Source: Alteraurantiacibacter aestuarii
GTDB lineage: Bacteria > Pseudomonadota > Alphaproteobacteria > Sphingomonadales > Sphingomonadaceae
Direction: 5' to 3'
NCBI RefSeq assembly: GCF_009827405.1
Contig: NZ_WTYY01000001.1
Coordinates: 1-64,000 of the forward strand
DNA: 64,000 nt
The position numbers and the translations under genes are program-made. This document shows positions 8,764 to 17,115 of this stretch, in pieces; position 1 is the first letter of the stretch, and the number at the start of each line of letters is the position of its first letter. The notes beneath the pieces were generated by a model. That model saw only the letters and a program-made list of their open reading frames with translations. It was not told the origin of the DNA and searched no databases.

Positions 8764-9222
8764 TCAGATTGCTGAAATGATTCCGGCAGACGCCAAGGCG
8801 CCAATAAGCCCGATTATCGCATTTCGCGCCTCACTGTCGATCACTGACCCGCCCGCTGGCTCTGCCACATCGGTCGCGGCCTGCCAGCCGCCAAGGTAAT
8901 GCAGGTGCCGGGAAGCCGCCTTGTTGAAAACGCGCATGCCATCATGAGGTGAGGCGAACAGCCAGTTCCCAGATTGATATCCGGCCAGTTTTCCAGCCTG
9001 GCCTGCCCAATCTGCCGTGGGCAGATCGCCCACAAGCCAGCACTCGCCGTCCACCGGAGCAGCTGGCGGGTCCTGCGCCTCGCCTTCAACGACTGCGTGC
9101 AGCAACATGTCTGTCAGCGCATGGGCTTCATTTACGAAAAATTCCTTCTGCGCCTGGGCAGCGAACAGAAAAGGCAGGCCGAATCGCGGAGAGGATGAGG
9201 TGAAACTAATCGGGTCGGTCAT
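8764..9222 (-). CDS. DUF2793 family GTA/phage tail-associated protein
   Basis: 152 residues. It begins with the family signature FGLPFLFAAQAQKEFFVNEA, then has GECWLVGD and GNWLFASPHDGMRVFN. DUF2793 proteins occur at the downstream end of GTA and prophage tail modules in alphaproteobacteria and are thought to be tail or fibre components; the function is not known. A glycine/alanine-rich hydrophobic C-terminus (IIGLIGALASAGIISAI) is notable. Last gene of the GTA run, 24 bases behind the baseplate gene. Confidence 0.85.
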   Translation of the reverse strand: MTDPISFTSSSPRFGLPFLFAAQAQKEFFVNEAHALTDMLLHAVVEGEAQDPPAAPVDGECWLVGDLPTADWAGQAGKLAGYQSGNWLFASPHDGMRVFNKAASRHLHYLGGWQAATDVAEPAGGSVIDSEARNAIIGLIGALASAGIISAI

Positions 9223-9246
9223 GGGGTGGTCCTTTGGAAAGGCAGA

Positions 9247-11430
9247 TCAGGAAATGGTGAGGAGGTGCAGGGCGGCGGACGATGCATGATTGCCGACCTG
9301 CCTGACCCAGAGCACCTGACCCGCGTGGCTCGATTGCAGCGCTTCGAAGTCCGGAACCGAAAGATTGAGGCAGGGCTCGGTCACTTCCCACCTCACTGCG
9401 GGGCTGGCCGTATCGCCGATCCCGACAAGGTACTTCTCGGCCTGTTCGTTGATGGGAACCTCGACCCCGTCTCGCCATTCCCATGCGCCGCGTGCCCGGC
9501 GGGTCCACGACAGCGCAATTGATCCATCCGTCTTCAGCTGCATACGCGGATGGACCGGGCAAAGTGGGCGCAAGGATGCGCCAAGGCCTGCAATCTGGGC
9601 GACGACGGGGTCCGCATCCACCAGTCCGGTGGCTGCCACCGCAGTGGACAGACCCAGTTTTGCATCATCGAGCGGTACGGGTTCGTCGCCAAGCAGGATG
9701 AATGGGGTTCCGGCGGGCTTTGGTGCAAGGGCATAGCCTTCGGTGCCGCCTCTGCCGCGAAGGAAATGACTCAGCCGCCACGTCACTTCGTCCAGCCTGG
9801 TGGCGCTGGCGAACTGCACGATCTCTTCACCAATCAACGCACGATTGGCACCCTTGGCCAGCCCGGCAATTGTCGCTTCGGGCAGCTGGAAATCGGCAGA
9901 GAGCAGAGTGACATCCACTTCAATGCCGCGATCCAAGAGCGATGCGTCCGATGGCGGAAGATCGCTTTCCAGCTGGCCGATGACACTCCGCTGCCTGCCG
10001 CTCTGACCGATGGGAGCCAGCGAACCCTCTTCAACCGCATACAGGGCAGAGCCGGTCCAGCCCGCAGTGCTGGACGATGCGGCGGCAAAAACCTGGCGTT
10101 GTTCAGCCGGACCTTTGCCGTCCCAGGGCAATTCATAGGCCCGCAGGACCGTGGGCGTGGCCATCATATCGGGCGTAGTCAGGCTCTGGCCGGCATCGGC
10201 AATGGTAGATCGTGCGGGTCCATGAGGCATGCGCTGGAGCTCCAGCTCGACCCCGCTCTCGCGCCACTCCCAATTGATGATGCGCCAATAGCCTTTCCTG
10301 CCGGGCACGCGCACGACCTGACCCGGCTCGAGGCCCGGGTCCAGTTCGGCAACGCGCCATGACAGGCTTTCGCGCGCCCAACTGGCCCGCTCGGCCGCCT
10401 TGCTGGCGAGATCGCGCGCATTTTCGGCCTCAAGCGCTCCGGGAAATTCTATGATGCGACTGCGCCCGGCCCTGGCGCGGCCACCGGCGCGTTGCAAACC
10501 TGCCTGAAAATCCCGCGTGGTATCGTAATAGCGAATGCCTTCAGGAATATCGCGCAAGTCAGGCTGCCGCCGCGAGCTTTCTCCGGAAACGGAAGCGAAG
10601 CTTTCGGACCGCGGATCTGCGGCAGCTTCGGGGAGCAGTGGCGGGTTGGCTGGAATGGCTTCGGCATCGCCAATTGTGAGGTTGTTGCCGCTTGCATTGC
10701 AGATGAGCGGGTAGACCTCATCGATCACAGCAAGGCTGGAGGCAAATGATCCGCCATCTTCGCTGAAGCCCTGCAAGGTGTGCAGAGGACGTTCGACATT
10801 GGCCGGACGATCCATTCTGGGCATCATTCGCGAGAGCGAGACATCGCCATCATCGGCGATGATCTCAAAAGTCAGCGTTGGTATGCGATTGCCAAAGTCC
10901 GCCAGTTGCAGGCTCTCGAACACACAATAGGCAAGGCCGCGAAATGCCGGGCAGGATCCGCCCAGGGCCGAATCGATCAGAGGGTCTGGCTGCTGGTCGC
11001 CATGGCCGCGATAGATGCGCAACTCGCCGCCGAATTTCAGATCACCGCCAGCGCCCCGCAAGAGATTGCCATCCGCCCAGATCCTGCCGATATCCTTGAT
11101 AGGCCGGCTTGCCAGGGCGACGGCGAATGACACGGAATAGTTGTAGGTCGTGGTTGAAGGGCGTCCCTTCCCACCACCACTCTTCTCACTGTTTTCGACA
11201 AGATCGGTCGCCCAGATCACGCTGCCGGGGGTCCGGACCTTGCCATAGTGGCGCGCGATGGGCGTGCCATAGCTGGAGGTGGTGACGCGCAGTTCCTGCA
11301 GCCTGGGGCCTTCGCGGCGACCGGAGCCAGAAACCTTCTGATCGAAGGCATTGCCCAGCAGCGCACCGATCGTGCCGCCAATCGGGCCGCCAATCGCGGT
11401 ACCGACGGCGGAAAACAATATGGTTGCCAT
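9247..11430 (-). CDS. GTA baseplate/host-specificity protein (gp15-like)
   Basis: 727 residues. The N-terminus is a glycine-rich hydrophobic segment (AVGTAIGGPIGGTIGALLG), followed by YGTPIARHYGKVRTPGSVIWA, the hallmark of phage tail hub/host-specificity proteins of this family. In RcGTA gp15 is about 1300 residues and contains a TIM-barrel-like domain; here that domain appears absent and the protein is little more than half as long. It should sit at the tail tip and act in recipient attachment and DNA entry. ATG with a GAGG site 9 bases upstream. Confidence 0.85.
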   Translation of the reverse strand: MATILFSAVGTAIGGPIGGTIGALLGNAFDQKVSGSGRREGPRLQELRVTTSSYGTPIARHYGKVRTPGSVIWATDLVENSEKSGGGKGRPSTTTYNYSVSFAVALASRPIKDIGRIWADGNLLRGAGGDLKFGGELRIYRGHGDQQPDPLIDSALGGSCPAFRGLAYCVFESLQLADFGNRIPTLTFEIIADDGDVSLSRMMPRMDRPANVERPLHTLQGFSEDGGSFASSLAVIDEVYPLICNASGNNLTIGDAEAIPANPPLLPEAAADPRSESFASVSGESSRRQPDLRDIPEGIRYYDTTRDFQAGLQRAGGRARAGRSRIIEFPGALEAENARDLASKAAERASWARESLSWRVAELDPGLEPGQVVRVPGRKGYWRIINWEWRESGVELELQRMPHGPARSTIADAGQSLTTPDMMATPTVLRAYELPWDGKGPAEQRQVFAAASSSTAGWTGSALYAVEEGSLAPIGQSGRQRSVIGQLESDLPPSDASLLDRGIEVDVTLLSADFQLPEATIAGLAKGANRALIGEEIVQFASATRLDEVTWRLSHFLRGRGGTEGYALAPKPAGTPFILLGDEPVPLDDAKLGLSTAVAATGLVDADPVVAQIAGLGASLRPLCPVHPRMQLKTDGSIALSWTRRARGAWEWRDGVEVPINEQAEKYLVGIGDTASPAVRWEVTEPCLNLSVPDFEALQSSHAGQVLWVRQVGNHASSAALHLLTIS

Positions 11431-11442
11431 GATTTTTGACCT

Positions 11443-11853
11443 CTAGCTTTGGGGAAGGCGCCAATGGCCGATGGTTGGCCATGCGAGCGGGGCCGGTGTG
11501 TGAACCACTCGGCCAAGCCCGGCATGTGCGTGAACGAAGCCGCCTTCGAGGGCGGCGACTGCCAGATGGAACTGACCCGGGGCAGTCTTGAGCAGGACCA
11601 GGTCGCCCGGCTGGCAAGGTCCGTGGGCCGACATGAAACCAGCCTGATCAATGGCCGGCAGCAGATGACTGATATCCAGATTGCGCAGGCGGTAATCGGT
11701 GCAGACAGAAATCCGGCGCCCGATCTTGCGCAGGGCGCTTGTGACCAGCCCGATGCAATCGAGGCCCGTTGCCGGATCGCGGCCGTGCAACAGGAAGGGG
11801 CTGCCCGTTAGTTCCTGCGCGGCCCGGGCAAAGTCCGCAGCGCCGCAAGTCAC
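11443..11853 (-). CDS. GTA NlpC/P60-family peptidoglycan peptidase (gp14-like)
   Basis: 136 residues. The catalytic Cys33 is in GLDCIGLV and the likely catalytic His96 in FHLAV, with a second His in GFVHAHAG. In RcGTA the equivalent tail peptidase helps the tail cross the recipient cell wall. The start is the GTG that overlaps the stop of the hub gene (GTGA), which gives a good family start; a longer reading to 11946 would overlap the hub gene by almost 100 bases. Confidence 0.9.
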   Translation of the reverse strand: MTCGAADFARAAQELTGSPFLLHGRDPATGLDCIGLVTSALRKIGRRISVCTDYRLRNLDISHLLPAIDQAGFMSAHGPCQPGDLVLLKTAPGQFHLAVAALEGGFVHAHAGLGRVVHTPAPLAWPTIGHWRLPQS

Positions 11854-12671
11854 GATGCACTGGTGGGATAGCGCGACAGAAGATCGTTGCCCGGCATGAA
11901 TGGCTCTCCCTGAAAATTGGCCGCGTTCGAGAAGCGGCCCGCGCATGTCGCAATCGTGTGATCACAGCCCTCGCGCAGGACCGCACGCGCGCCCACCAAG
12001 AGATCGGCATGCAGTTCCTGATCGAGCAGCAGACCGTCCGCATCGGACCGGATGATCTGCATCGTGATCCCTGCATGCGGGCCGTCCAACCAGCGCAGGG
12101 AGCCATCCCGCAAGACGCTCGCGGCCGGGGAGGCTGCGAAGCCGACAAGGTTCACATCATGGTCAACCATGTTGCACAGCACTTCATGGGAGAAGCGTTC
12201 GGCGCTTAGGTTGCAGCCGGGCCCACAAAACTGTGCACGGCAAGTCGGGCTGGTGCGCGGGACCAGATCAGCCTGAAGCGCGGCCTTGGCAGATTGCAAT
12301 TCCACCCGGAAGCCGCCGTCCTCTTCGGAGATGGAGCCGGCCTCGCCGTGATAGAGGACTGAAAAATCGCGCGTTTCCCAATCGACAAGGCCAATCGAAA
12401 TGCGCGCCCCGTCATACCGTCCGGCAGCGAGGTCGCTCGATCTGATCGCATCATGCGCCAGCGCACCCTGCACTTCGGCACTGTCATTCTCGATGCTGGC
12501 AGAGCGACTGATTGCGGATGGCACCATGCCGGGGGCGGCCCGATGAAGCAGCCCGTCAAACCAAAGATCGCGATCATGGCTGGTGAACCCCAGCGTGTAT
12601 CCGTCGCGCCGCTTGATACGCCAGAAGGTGGCGACACCTTCCAGCTCCTGACGGAAGAATACCCGGCTCAT
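11850..12671 (-). CDS. GTA hub protein, DUF2163 / phage BR0599 family (gp13-like)
   Basis: 273 residues. The N-terminal DUF2163 part begins RQELEGVATFWRIKRRDG; the C-terminal BR0599 part carries a cysteine set, Cys144, Cys149, Cys153, Cys236 and Cys243, plus Cys166. The related lambda gpL binds an iron-sulfur cluster with its C-terminal cysteines, and an iron-sulfur site is also described for the RcGTA hub, so a cluster is likely here. FSNAANFQGEPFMPGNDLL is the family C-terminal signature. ATGA overlap with the preceding gene and GTGA with the next. Confidence 0.9.
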   Translation of the reverse strand: MSRVFFRQELEGVATFWRIKRRDGYTLGFTSHDRDLWFDGLLHRAAPGMVPSAISRSASIENDSAEVQGALAHDAIRSSDLAAGRYDGARISIGLVDWETRDFSVLYHGEAGSISEEDGGFRVELQSAKAALQADLVPRTSPTCRAQFCGPGCNLSAERFSHEVLCNMVDHDVNLVGFAASPAASVLRDGSLRWLDGPHAGITMQIIRSDADGLLLDQELHADLLVGARAVLREGCDHTIATCAGRFSNAANFQGEPFMPGNDLLSRYPTSAS

Positions 12672-15010
12672 ACGGCCTCTCGTATTTCTATCAGCGGAAC
12701 CGACGGTGCCTCACCGGCAGCAAAATTTGCACCCGCCACATCCAGCCTGTCTTCGGCAAAGCGCACGGGTACGTCGAACAGGAAGCCGGCGGTTATCGTT
12801 GAACCGGCAGGCGGCGCGATAATAAACACGATCTTGCCGCCCTGATCGAGAAGCCAGGCGCTGCTTGCAACGCCATCGATCGCGACCTGGATTGTCTCGG
12901 CGCGCGGCCGGGTAATCGGGCGGATCTGCGGATCGGCGACTTCGCCATAGGACTTGGTGAGCTGGAAGCTGGCAGTCAGCCCATCCCCCGTACCGATGTT
13001 CTGATCGAGCATTCCGGGCGTTCCCGTCATCACGTTTGAGCTGAAATCAAACGGATCGGAAAGGCGGAAACCGCGCGCCGCACCGCGTCGCGCGCGGAAG
13101 AAGCGGATCAACGTGCCGAGCTCGTTTTCAGACCGGATGCCCGGGCCGACATCGAAGCGCAGCCGGGCATCGCTCCACTGGCTGTTGCGCCTTTCATGCC
13201 CCGATGCGGTGAGCACGATGGCAGTTGAGAATTCCGGGCTGACTGCGGCATCGCGCCCCAGCGCCAGCGGATAGATCACATCGTCGAACGCTTCCATATC
13301 GTCTTCTTCCTCGTCGGGCGGCGGGGTTGGGAGGCGGGTGTATCCATCGCGGCAGACCTGGGGCAGGGCCCAGACAAACCGGCGCGGCACACCGCGGGCA
13401 ATGGCTTCATCCAGCCCGGCATCAATCAATTGCCAATGGCTCTCGGCATCCTCGGCGTTGAGAACGAAACCGGCCAGATAGTCCTGATTCTCGAGCGGAT
13501 ATTGCAGGGTTGCCTGCATGGTCTCGTAAGCCTGCCTGCGCAGCGCCTCCGCCCCCGAGGTGAGCCAGTCGTAATCCTCAAGCTGAAGGCGGTCGAATTG
13601 CGGATGCTGCCAGACGTCCGGCAGGTTCAGCAGAGGCATGTCGGGCATTTCGAGGTGCAGGATCGTAGGGGTGAAGGCCAGCAGCAGCAACTCTGCCTCC
13701 GGACCCTGTGCGTCCTTAATGTCGTTCCTGATGCTTTCTGTCGAAGTGCCAAGCCTCGCACCGGCCAGGCTCAGTGCAGCTTTCTGGGCTTCACTCAGAT
13801 CGGCGCGCATATCGGTGATGTCCGGTACTGCCGGATCGAGGATACTGCGCATGTTCGCGTCATAGATGCAGGGTTCAAAGTCGGAATTCACCCACCACCA
13901 CGGCTCCCCGATCTGGATTTTCACCGGCAGTCCAGCTTCGACCTGCAGGCGCGCAAGTTGCAGCCCAAGCTCTCGAAGATGCGTATCCACCGCGCTGTTG
14001 ACCGGGCTCAGCAGCGCAGAAGGCGGTTCCCATCCGGTCAGCGCCGGAGAGCCATCATGCGCCCGCTGCATCCAGTCTGGTGGGCAGTGCTGCGCCAGCA
14101 ATTCATAGGAATAGGACAGGATGACATCGTATCCCTGCTCCCTCCCGCTGATGAAAAGGGCGCGCAGCCAGTTGATCGCGGGGACGCACGTCAGCCGGGG
14201 GTGGTTAGCCAGCAGGGTGCCATCGGCCTGACGCTTGAGCCGATAGTAATGGCTCATCCCCAGATAGTGGAGGATCTCGTCTCGATATCCCAGGCCGCGG
14301 ATATTGCGCATCAGGCGCGTCGGTGTCTGGTTGTAACTGTCGTCATAGGCCGTCGCGATGCGCGTATCGTGCGGCGGGATCATGATATCGCCGATCGGCA
14401 GCATGGGCCGGTCACCCTCGCAGGCGATTTCGCTCAGTTCCACCCAGCCATTCACCCTTGATGCCAGCAAGCCCGGATCGGCAGGATCATAAGCGGGCGG
14501 AACCAGCGAGATGAACATGCGATCTATGCGCGAGGGCTCCACCGGGTCGGGCGCAGCGGCGATATCCCAGCCTCCCGCAAGCTGGGAAAAGGGCAGGGTG
14601 ACGAGCGCATCCGTGGGCGAGCCTTCGGCATAGTTCCACAGCCGCACATACCAGCTGCGCGGATTGCCGGCTGCGTCCTCCCCTTCGATAGTCAGCGTGG
14701 GGCCATGCACTGCATCCAGCGGCAGCACGCCTTCCGACTTCCAGCGAAAGCGCAGCGTGGTGCGCGAATAATCGCGGTCAGTATCATAGGCGAGCAGCGG
14801 GTGATCCAGCGTGTCTTCGCTTTCCCAGATCAGCCCTGCCAGCGCATCGCGGTGGTGAATCTCCAGATCCACGCGCAGCGAATCCGGCCCGGTGACATAG
14901 ACGCAAGCCATCATCGGACGCGGGAAATCGATGGTCCAGAAGCGCGGATCGAACCGCTGGATAAAGTCTGAATTCTGCCCGTCGCGTTGACGGGCCAGCC
15001 AGAATGCCAT
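12668..15010 (-). CDS. GTA distal tail protein (gp12-like, DUF2460) with large TIM-barrel-like N-terminal extension
   Basis: 780 residues. Residues 572-780 are a normal DUF2460 domain (ERRNSQWSDARLRFDVG, FFRARRGAARGFRL, FDVPVRF), which alone is the size of RcGTA gp12. It is preceded by an acidic linker (PPPDEEEDD) and then Met572. Residues 1-210 look beta-rich; 215-560 look like a glycosidase-type alpha/beta barrel: WLRALFISGREQGYDVILSY, CPPDWMQRAHDG and QIGEPWWWV with Glu369. Some phage genes annotated as non-contractile tail sheath proteins have a similar barrel. I infer a domain fusion; whether the barrel is enzymatic or only binds a surface glycan is open. Confidence 0.85.
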   Translation of the reverse strand: MAFWLARQRDGQNSDFIQRFDPRFWTIDFPRPMMACVYVTGPDSLRVDLEIHHRDALAGLIWESEDTLDHPLLAYDTDRDYSRTTLRFRWKSEGVLPLDAVHGPTLTIEGEDAAGNPRSWYVRLWNYAEGSPTDALVTLPFSQLAGGWDIAAAPDPVEPSRIDRMFISLVPPAYDPADPGLLASRVNGWVELSEIACEGDRPMLPIGDIMIPPHDTRIATAYDDSYNQTPTRLMRNIRGLGYRDEILHYLGMSHYYRLKRQADGTLLANHPRLTCVPAINWLRALFISGREQGYDVILSYSYELLAQHCPPDWMQRAHDGSPALTGWEPPSALLSPVNSAVDTHLRELGLQLARLQVEAGLPVKIQIGEPWWWVNSDFEPCIYDANMRSILDPAVPDITDMRADLSEAQKAALSLAGARLGTSTESIRNDIKDAQGPEAELLLLAFTPTILHLEMPDMPLLNLPDVWQHPQFDRLQLEDYDWLTSGAEALRRQAYETMQATLQYPLENQDYLAGFVLNAEDAESHWQLIDAGLDEAIARGVPRRFVWALPQVCRDGYTRLPTPPPDEEEDDMEAFDDVIYPLALGRDAAVSPEFSTAIVLTASGHERRNSQWSDARLRFDVGPGIRSENELGTLIRFFRARRGAARGFRLSDPFDFSSNVMTGTPGMLDQNIGTGDGLTASFQLTKSYGEVADPQIRPITRPRAETIQVAIDGVASSAWLLDQGGKIVFIIAPPAGSTITAGFLFDVPVRFAEDRLDVAGANFAAGEAPSVPLIEIREAV

Positions 15011-15021
15011 GATCTGTTCCC

Positions 15022-15600
15022 TCAGGCTTGCATCAGTGCGCGGCGCACGGAACTTGCCACCTGGCGCGATGAACGTTGCAGGGCGGTGGGCGTGTCTGTG
15101 CCCCGCGGTGCGGAAAGGTTGATGGCCACGCGCACATTGCGCGAAGCGGACGCAGCGTCAGTTCCCGTCTCGATCCTTCCGGAACTTGTCGGAACGAATA
15201 CTTCGGGGCCTCTCTCGCCCACCAGATAGGCACTGCCGGGCCCGACAGGACCGCCAGTGGCGCGGCCGGGCAGGCCAAGCAGAGAGCCAAACAGGCCTGA
15301 CAACCCTCCGGCCAATCCCCCGCCTTGCTGCGATGATCCGAACAGATTGCTAATGCCCGAGGTCAGCGCCTGCGAGGCGATTTCATTCAAGGTCTGCATG
15401 GCCACGCGTTTCAGATCGTCGAACCCCAGACTGCCGCGCCGAAGAGCGGACAGCAGGCCGCGTTCCATGACATTGGCCGCGCGGGAAAACCCATCGACCA
15501 GGTTGGTATCGAGGGTGTTGCGCATGGCCTGAACATCGGCATTGAAGCCTTGCGTTCCCGCCCGCACTTCCACCATCAGCGTGTCGATTTCATCATCCAT
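15022..15600 (-). CDS. GTA tape measure protein (gp11-like)
   Basis: 192 residues, short as in other GTAs because the particle is small. It has an N-terminal helical part and then an Ala/Gly-rich part with GLAGGLSGLFGSLLGLPGRA and the phage tape-measure C-terminal signature GRATGGPVGPGSAYLVGERG and PEVFVPTSSG. It sets tail length and is extruded on DNA transfer. The ATG at MDDEIDTLM is chosen; it overlaps the end of the chaperone gene by 8 bases. Confidence 0.87.
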   Translation of the reverse strand: MDDEIDTLMVEVRAGTQGFNADVQAMRNTLDTNLVDGFSRAANVMERGLLSALRRGSLGFDDLKRVAMQTLNEIASQALTSGISNLFGSSQQGGGLAGGLSGLFGSLLGLPGRATGGPVGPGSAYLVGERGPEVFVPTSSGRIETGTDAASASRNVRVAINLSAPRGTDTPTALQRSSRQVASSVRRALMQA

Positions 15601-15790
15601 TTGCGTCGCGCTCCAGCAGGGCTTCAAGCTCGTTGCGGTTCAAACCCGTGTCGGCCTGGCCCTCTTCGATTGTGAAAATGGCCGTCAGCTCGGCCGGGGT
15701 TACGTTCCAGAAGTCATCGGGTTTCCAGCCGAACATGCGGGTGGTCAGACCGGCCAGGAACAATGCGCTGGTGGCCAGTGTCTGGCTCAT
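15593..15790 (-). CDS. GTA tail assembly chaperone (gp10.1-like, DUF2376)
   Basis: 65 residues: an N-terminal hydrophobic stretch (TSALFLAGLTTRMFGW) and the family pattern PDDFWNVTPAELTAIF. Such proteins assist tail tube assembly on the tape measure and are not part of the particle. The ATG overlaps the stop of the previous gene (ATGA). Confidence 0.85.
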   Translation of the reverse strand: MSQTLATSALFLAGLTTRMFGWKPDDFWNVTPAELTAIFTIEEGQADTGLNRNELEALLERDANG

Positions 15791-16122
15791 GCGCTTCCTT
15801 GCAGGATCTGCTGCAGCAGGCTGCGCAGCGGTGTGGAGCAGGCCGCCAGGCCAGTTTCCATGACCGCATCGCCCATCTGCACCTGGCTGATATCGCCCCG
15901 GTCCTGACAGCAATGCCAGAACAGCGTGGCAATTTCCTGCAAGGCCAGACGGCCTTCGCCTGCACGTTCAACCAGTGCGAACAGCGGCCCGAGCTGCTCC
16001 TCCGCAGCAACCAGCGCGGCGAACGTCGGGCGCAGAATATGGCTGCGCCCACCGATGATGATCGAGGCTTCGCCACGTTGGGAGTTGGGCTGCGCATTGG
16101 GGGTGGGACCGCCAGCCGTCAT
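15787..16122 (-). CDS. GTA gp10-like tail assembly protein
   Basis: 111 residues. The core SIIIGGRSHILRPTFAALVA with AAEEQLGPLFAL fits the GTA gp10 family, a small tail assembly protein between the major tail protein and the DUF2376 chaperone. The first 17 residues are Pro/Asn/Gln-rich and probably flexible. It overlaps both neighbours by 4 bases. Confidence 0.85.
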   Translation of the reverse strand: MTAGGPTPNAQPNSQRGEASIIIGGRSHILRPTFAALVAAEEQLGPLFALVERAGEGRLALQEIATLFWHCCQDRGDISQVQMGDAVMETGLAACSTPLRSLLQQILQGSA

Positions 16123-16526
16123 GCCGGCAGGACCGCGCCCGAGCTTTCCAGCTGCATGGTATAATTGCGCTCGCCGTTGAAATCGCCGGCATAGTCCAGC
16201 CGCTGGACAAGGAAGCGACCCTGCAGTTTGGCACCGTCCTCGAAAGACAGTTCATAATTGTCGATCGTGCCGGCCAGCGCATGGGCGCGGATGGTGTTTT
16301 CGGCATCGCTGCCCAGGAAAATCCCGGCTGCGCTGACCGAGACGGAGCGCGTCCCGGCACCGGAGAGCAGATCGCGCCAGCCACCCGATTCCTTGTGAGT
16401 AATGACGACGCTGTCACCATTGATGGACATCTGTGTGGTGCGCAGACCGGCCACGGTCTGGTAGAAGGGCGGCTGTGCGCCGTCGCCGATCTTGAGGAGG
16501 AAGGCGGAGCCTTTCTGGGCTGTCAT
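16119..16526 (-). CDS. GTA major tail protein (gp9-like)
   Basis: 135 residues. It begins MTAQKGSAFLLKIGDG and has THKESGGWRDLLSGAGTRSV and SVSAAGIFLGS, typical of the TP901-1/GTA major tail tube family. It should polymerise into the tail tube. The ATG is the one 26 bases after the gp8 gene ends; a longer reading to 16595 overlaps gp8. Confidence 0.9.
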   Translation of the reverse strand: MTAQKGSAFLLKIGDGAQPPFYQTVAGLRTTQMSINGDSVVITHKESGGWRDLLSGAGTRSVSVSAAGIFLGSDAENTIRAHALAGTIDNYELSFEDGAKLQGRFLVQRLDYAGDFNGERNYTMQLESSGAVLPA

Positions 16527-16551
16527 GGCAAATTCTCCGTATGGGTTGAAA

Positions 16552-16944
16552 TCAGTCTTCGAGCAGGCGGAAGCGGTATTCGAGCAGCACCGCACGCTGA
16601 TTGAGCGCGCGTTGTTCGGCGCGTGCGCGCAGGAAAGTGGTGTTCACGATCCTGAAGCCGTCCTGCACCGCAGGCAGGCTCTCGACCCGGCTCTCGATCT
16701 GCGGGACCAGCGATGCGCCGGTGTCAGGCGCATCGCCGCGCATGTGCAGTTCGATCGCGATGCGGATCTCGCGGCCCTTCTTGTCCTTCACGCTCCAGTC
16801 GGCGCTGGCACTGGCGACAATGCCAAGCCACGGCACGGCTATGCGCGACGGGGCCTCCTCGGTGATGGAATTCAGCGTGGAGGAGAGGAATGCGTCAGCG
16901 CGCAGCCAATCGACCAGCGCGGCGCGCAGGCGGGTTTCGAACAT
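16552..16944 (-). CDS. GTA tail terminator-like protein (gp8-like, DUF3168)
   Basis: 130 residues that fit DUF3168: LRAALVDWLRADAFL, RIAVPWLGIV, SADWSVKDKKGREIRI and a basic C-terminal strand (LLEYRFRLLED). The family caps the tail at the head-tail junction. Its start abuts the stop of the small gp7-slot gene. Confidence 0.85.
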   Translation of the reverse strand: MFETRLRAALVDWLRADAFLSSTLNSITEEAPSRIAVPWLGIVASASADWSVKDKKGREIRIAIELHMRGDAPDTGASLVPQIESRVESLPAVQDGFRIVNTTFLRARAEQRALNQRAVLLEYRFRLLED

Positions 16945-17115
16945 CTATCGATCCTTGGTGAATAGCGGCCAGAGCAGCCGGGGATTGCGCCACCGGGCGG
17001 GGTCGGCCCTGCTGGCACGAAGCTGGTTCTGCGCATGTGCCCGGGCCAGCGCGGTGGCCTTTTCGACCAGAGCTTTCGCAAACCCGCTGGTGTCGGTAAT
17101 TCGCGCCGCAATCAT
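16945..17115 (-). CDS. 56-residue protein in the gp7 (head-tail stopper) position
   Basis: The ATG overlaps the stop of the adaptor gene (ATGA), which makes translation credible. The sequence is basic (about 9 Arg/Lys in the second half) with an N-terminal amphipathic helix and ends RWRNPRLLWPLFTKDR. In RcGTA this slot holds a head-tail joining protein about twice as long. I see no clear similarity to that family; it could be a divergent, shortened stopper or an unrelated connector. Confidence 0.7.
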   Translation of the reverse strand: MIAARITDTSGFAKALVEKATALARAHAQNQLRASRADPARWRNPRLLWPLFTKDR

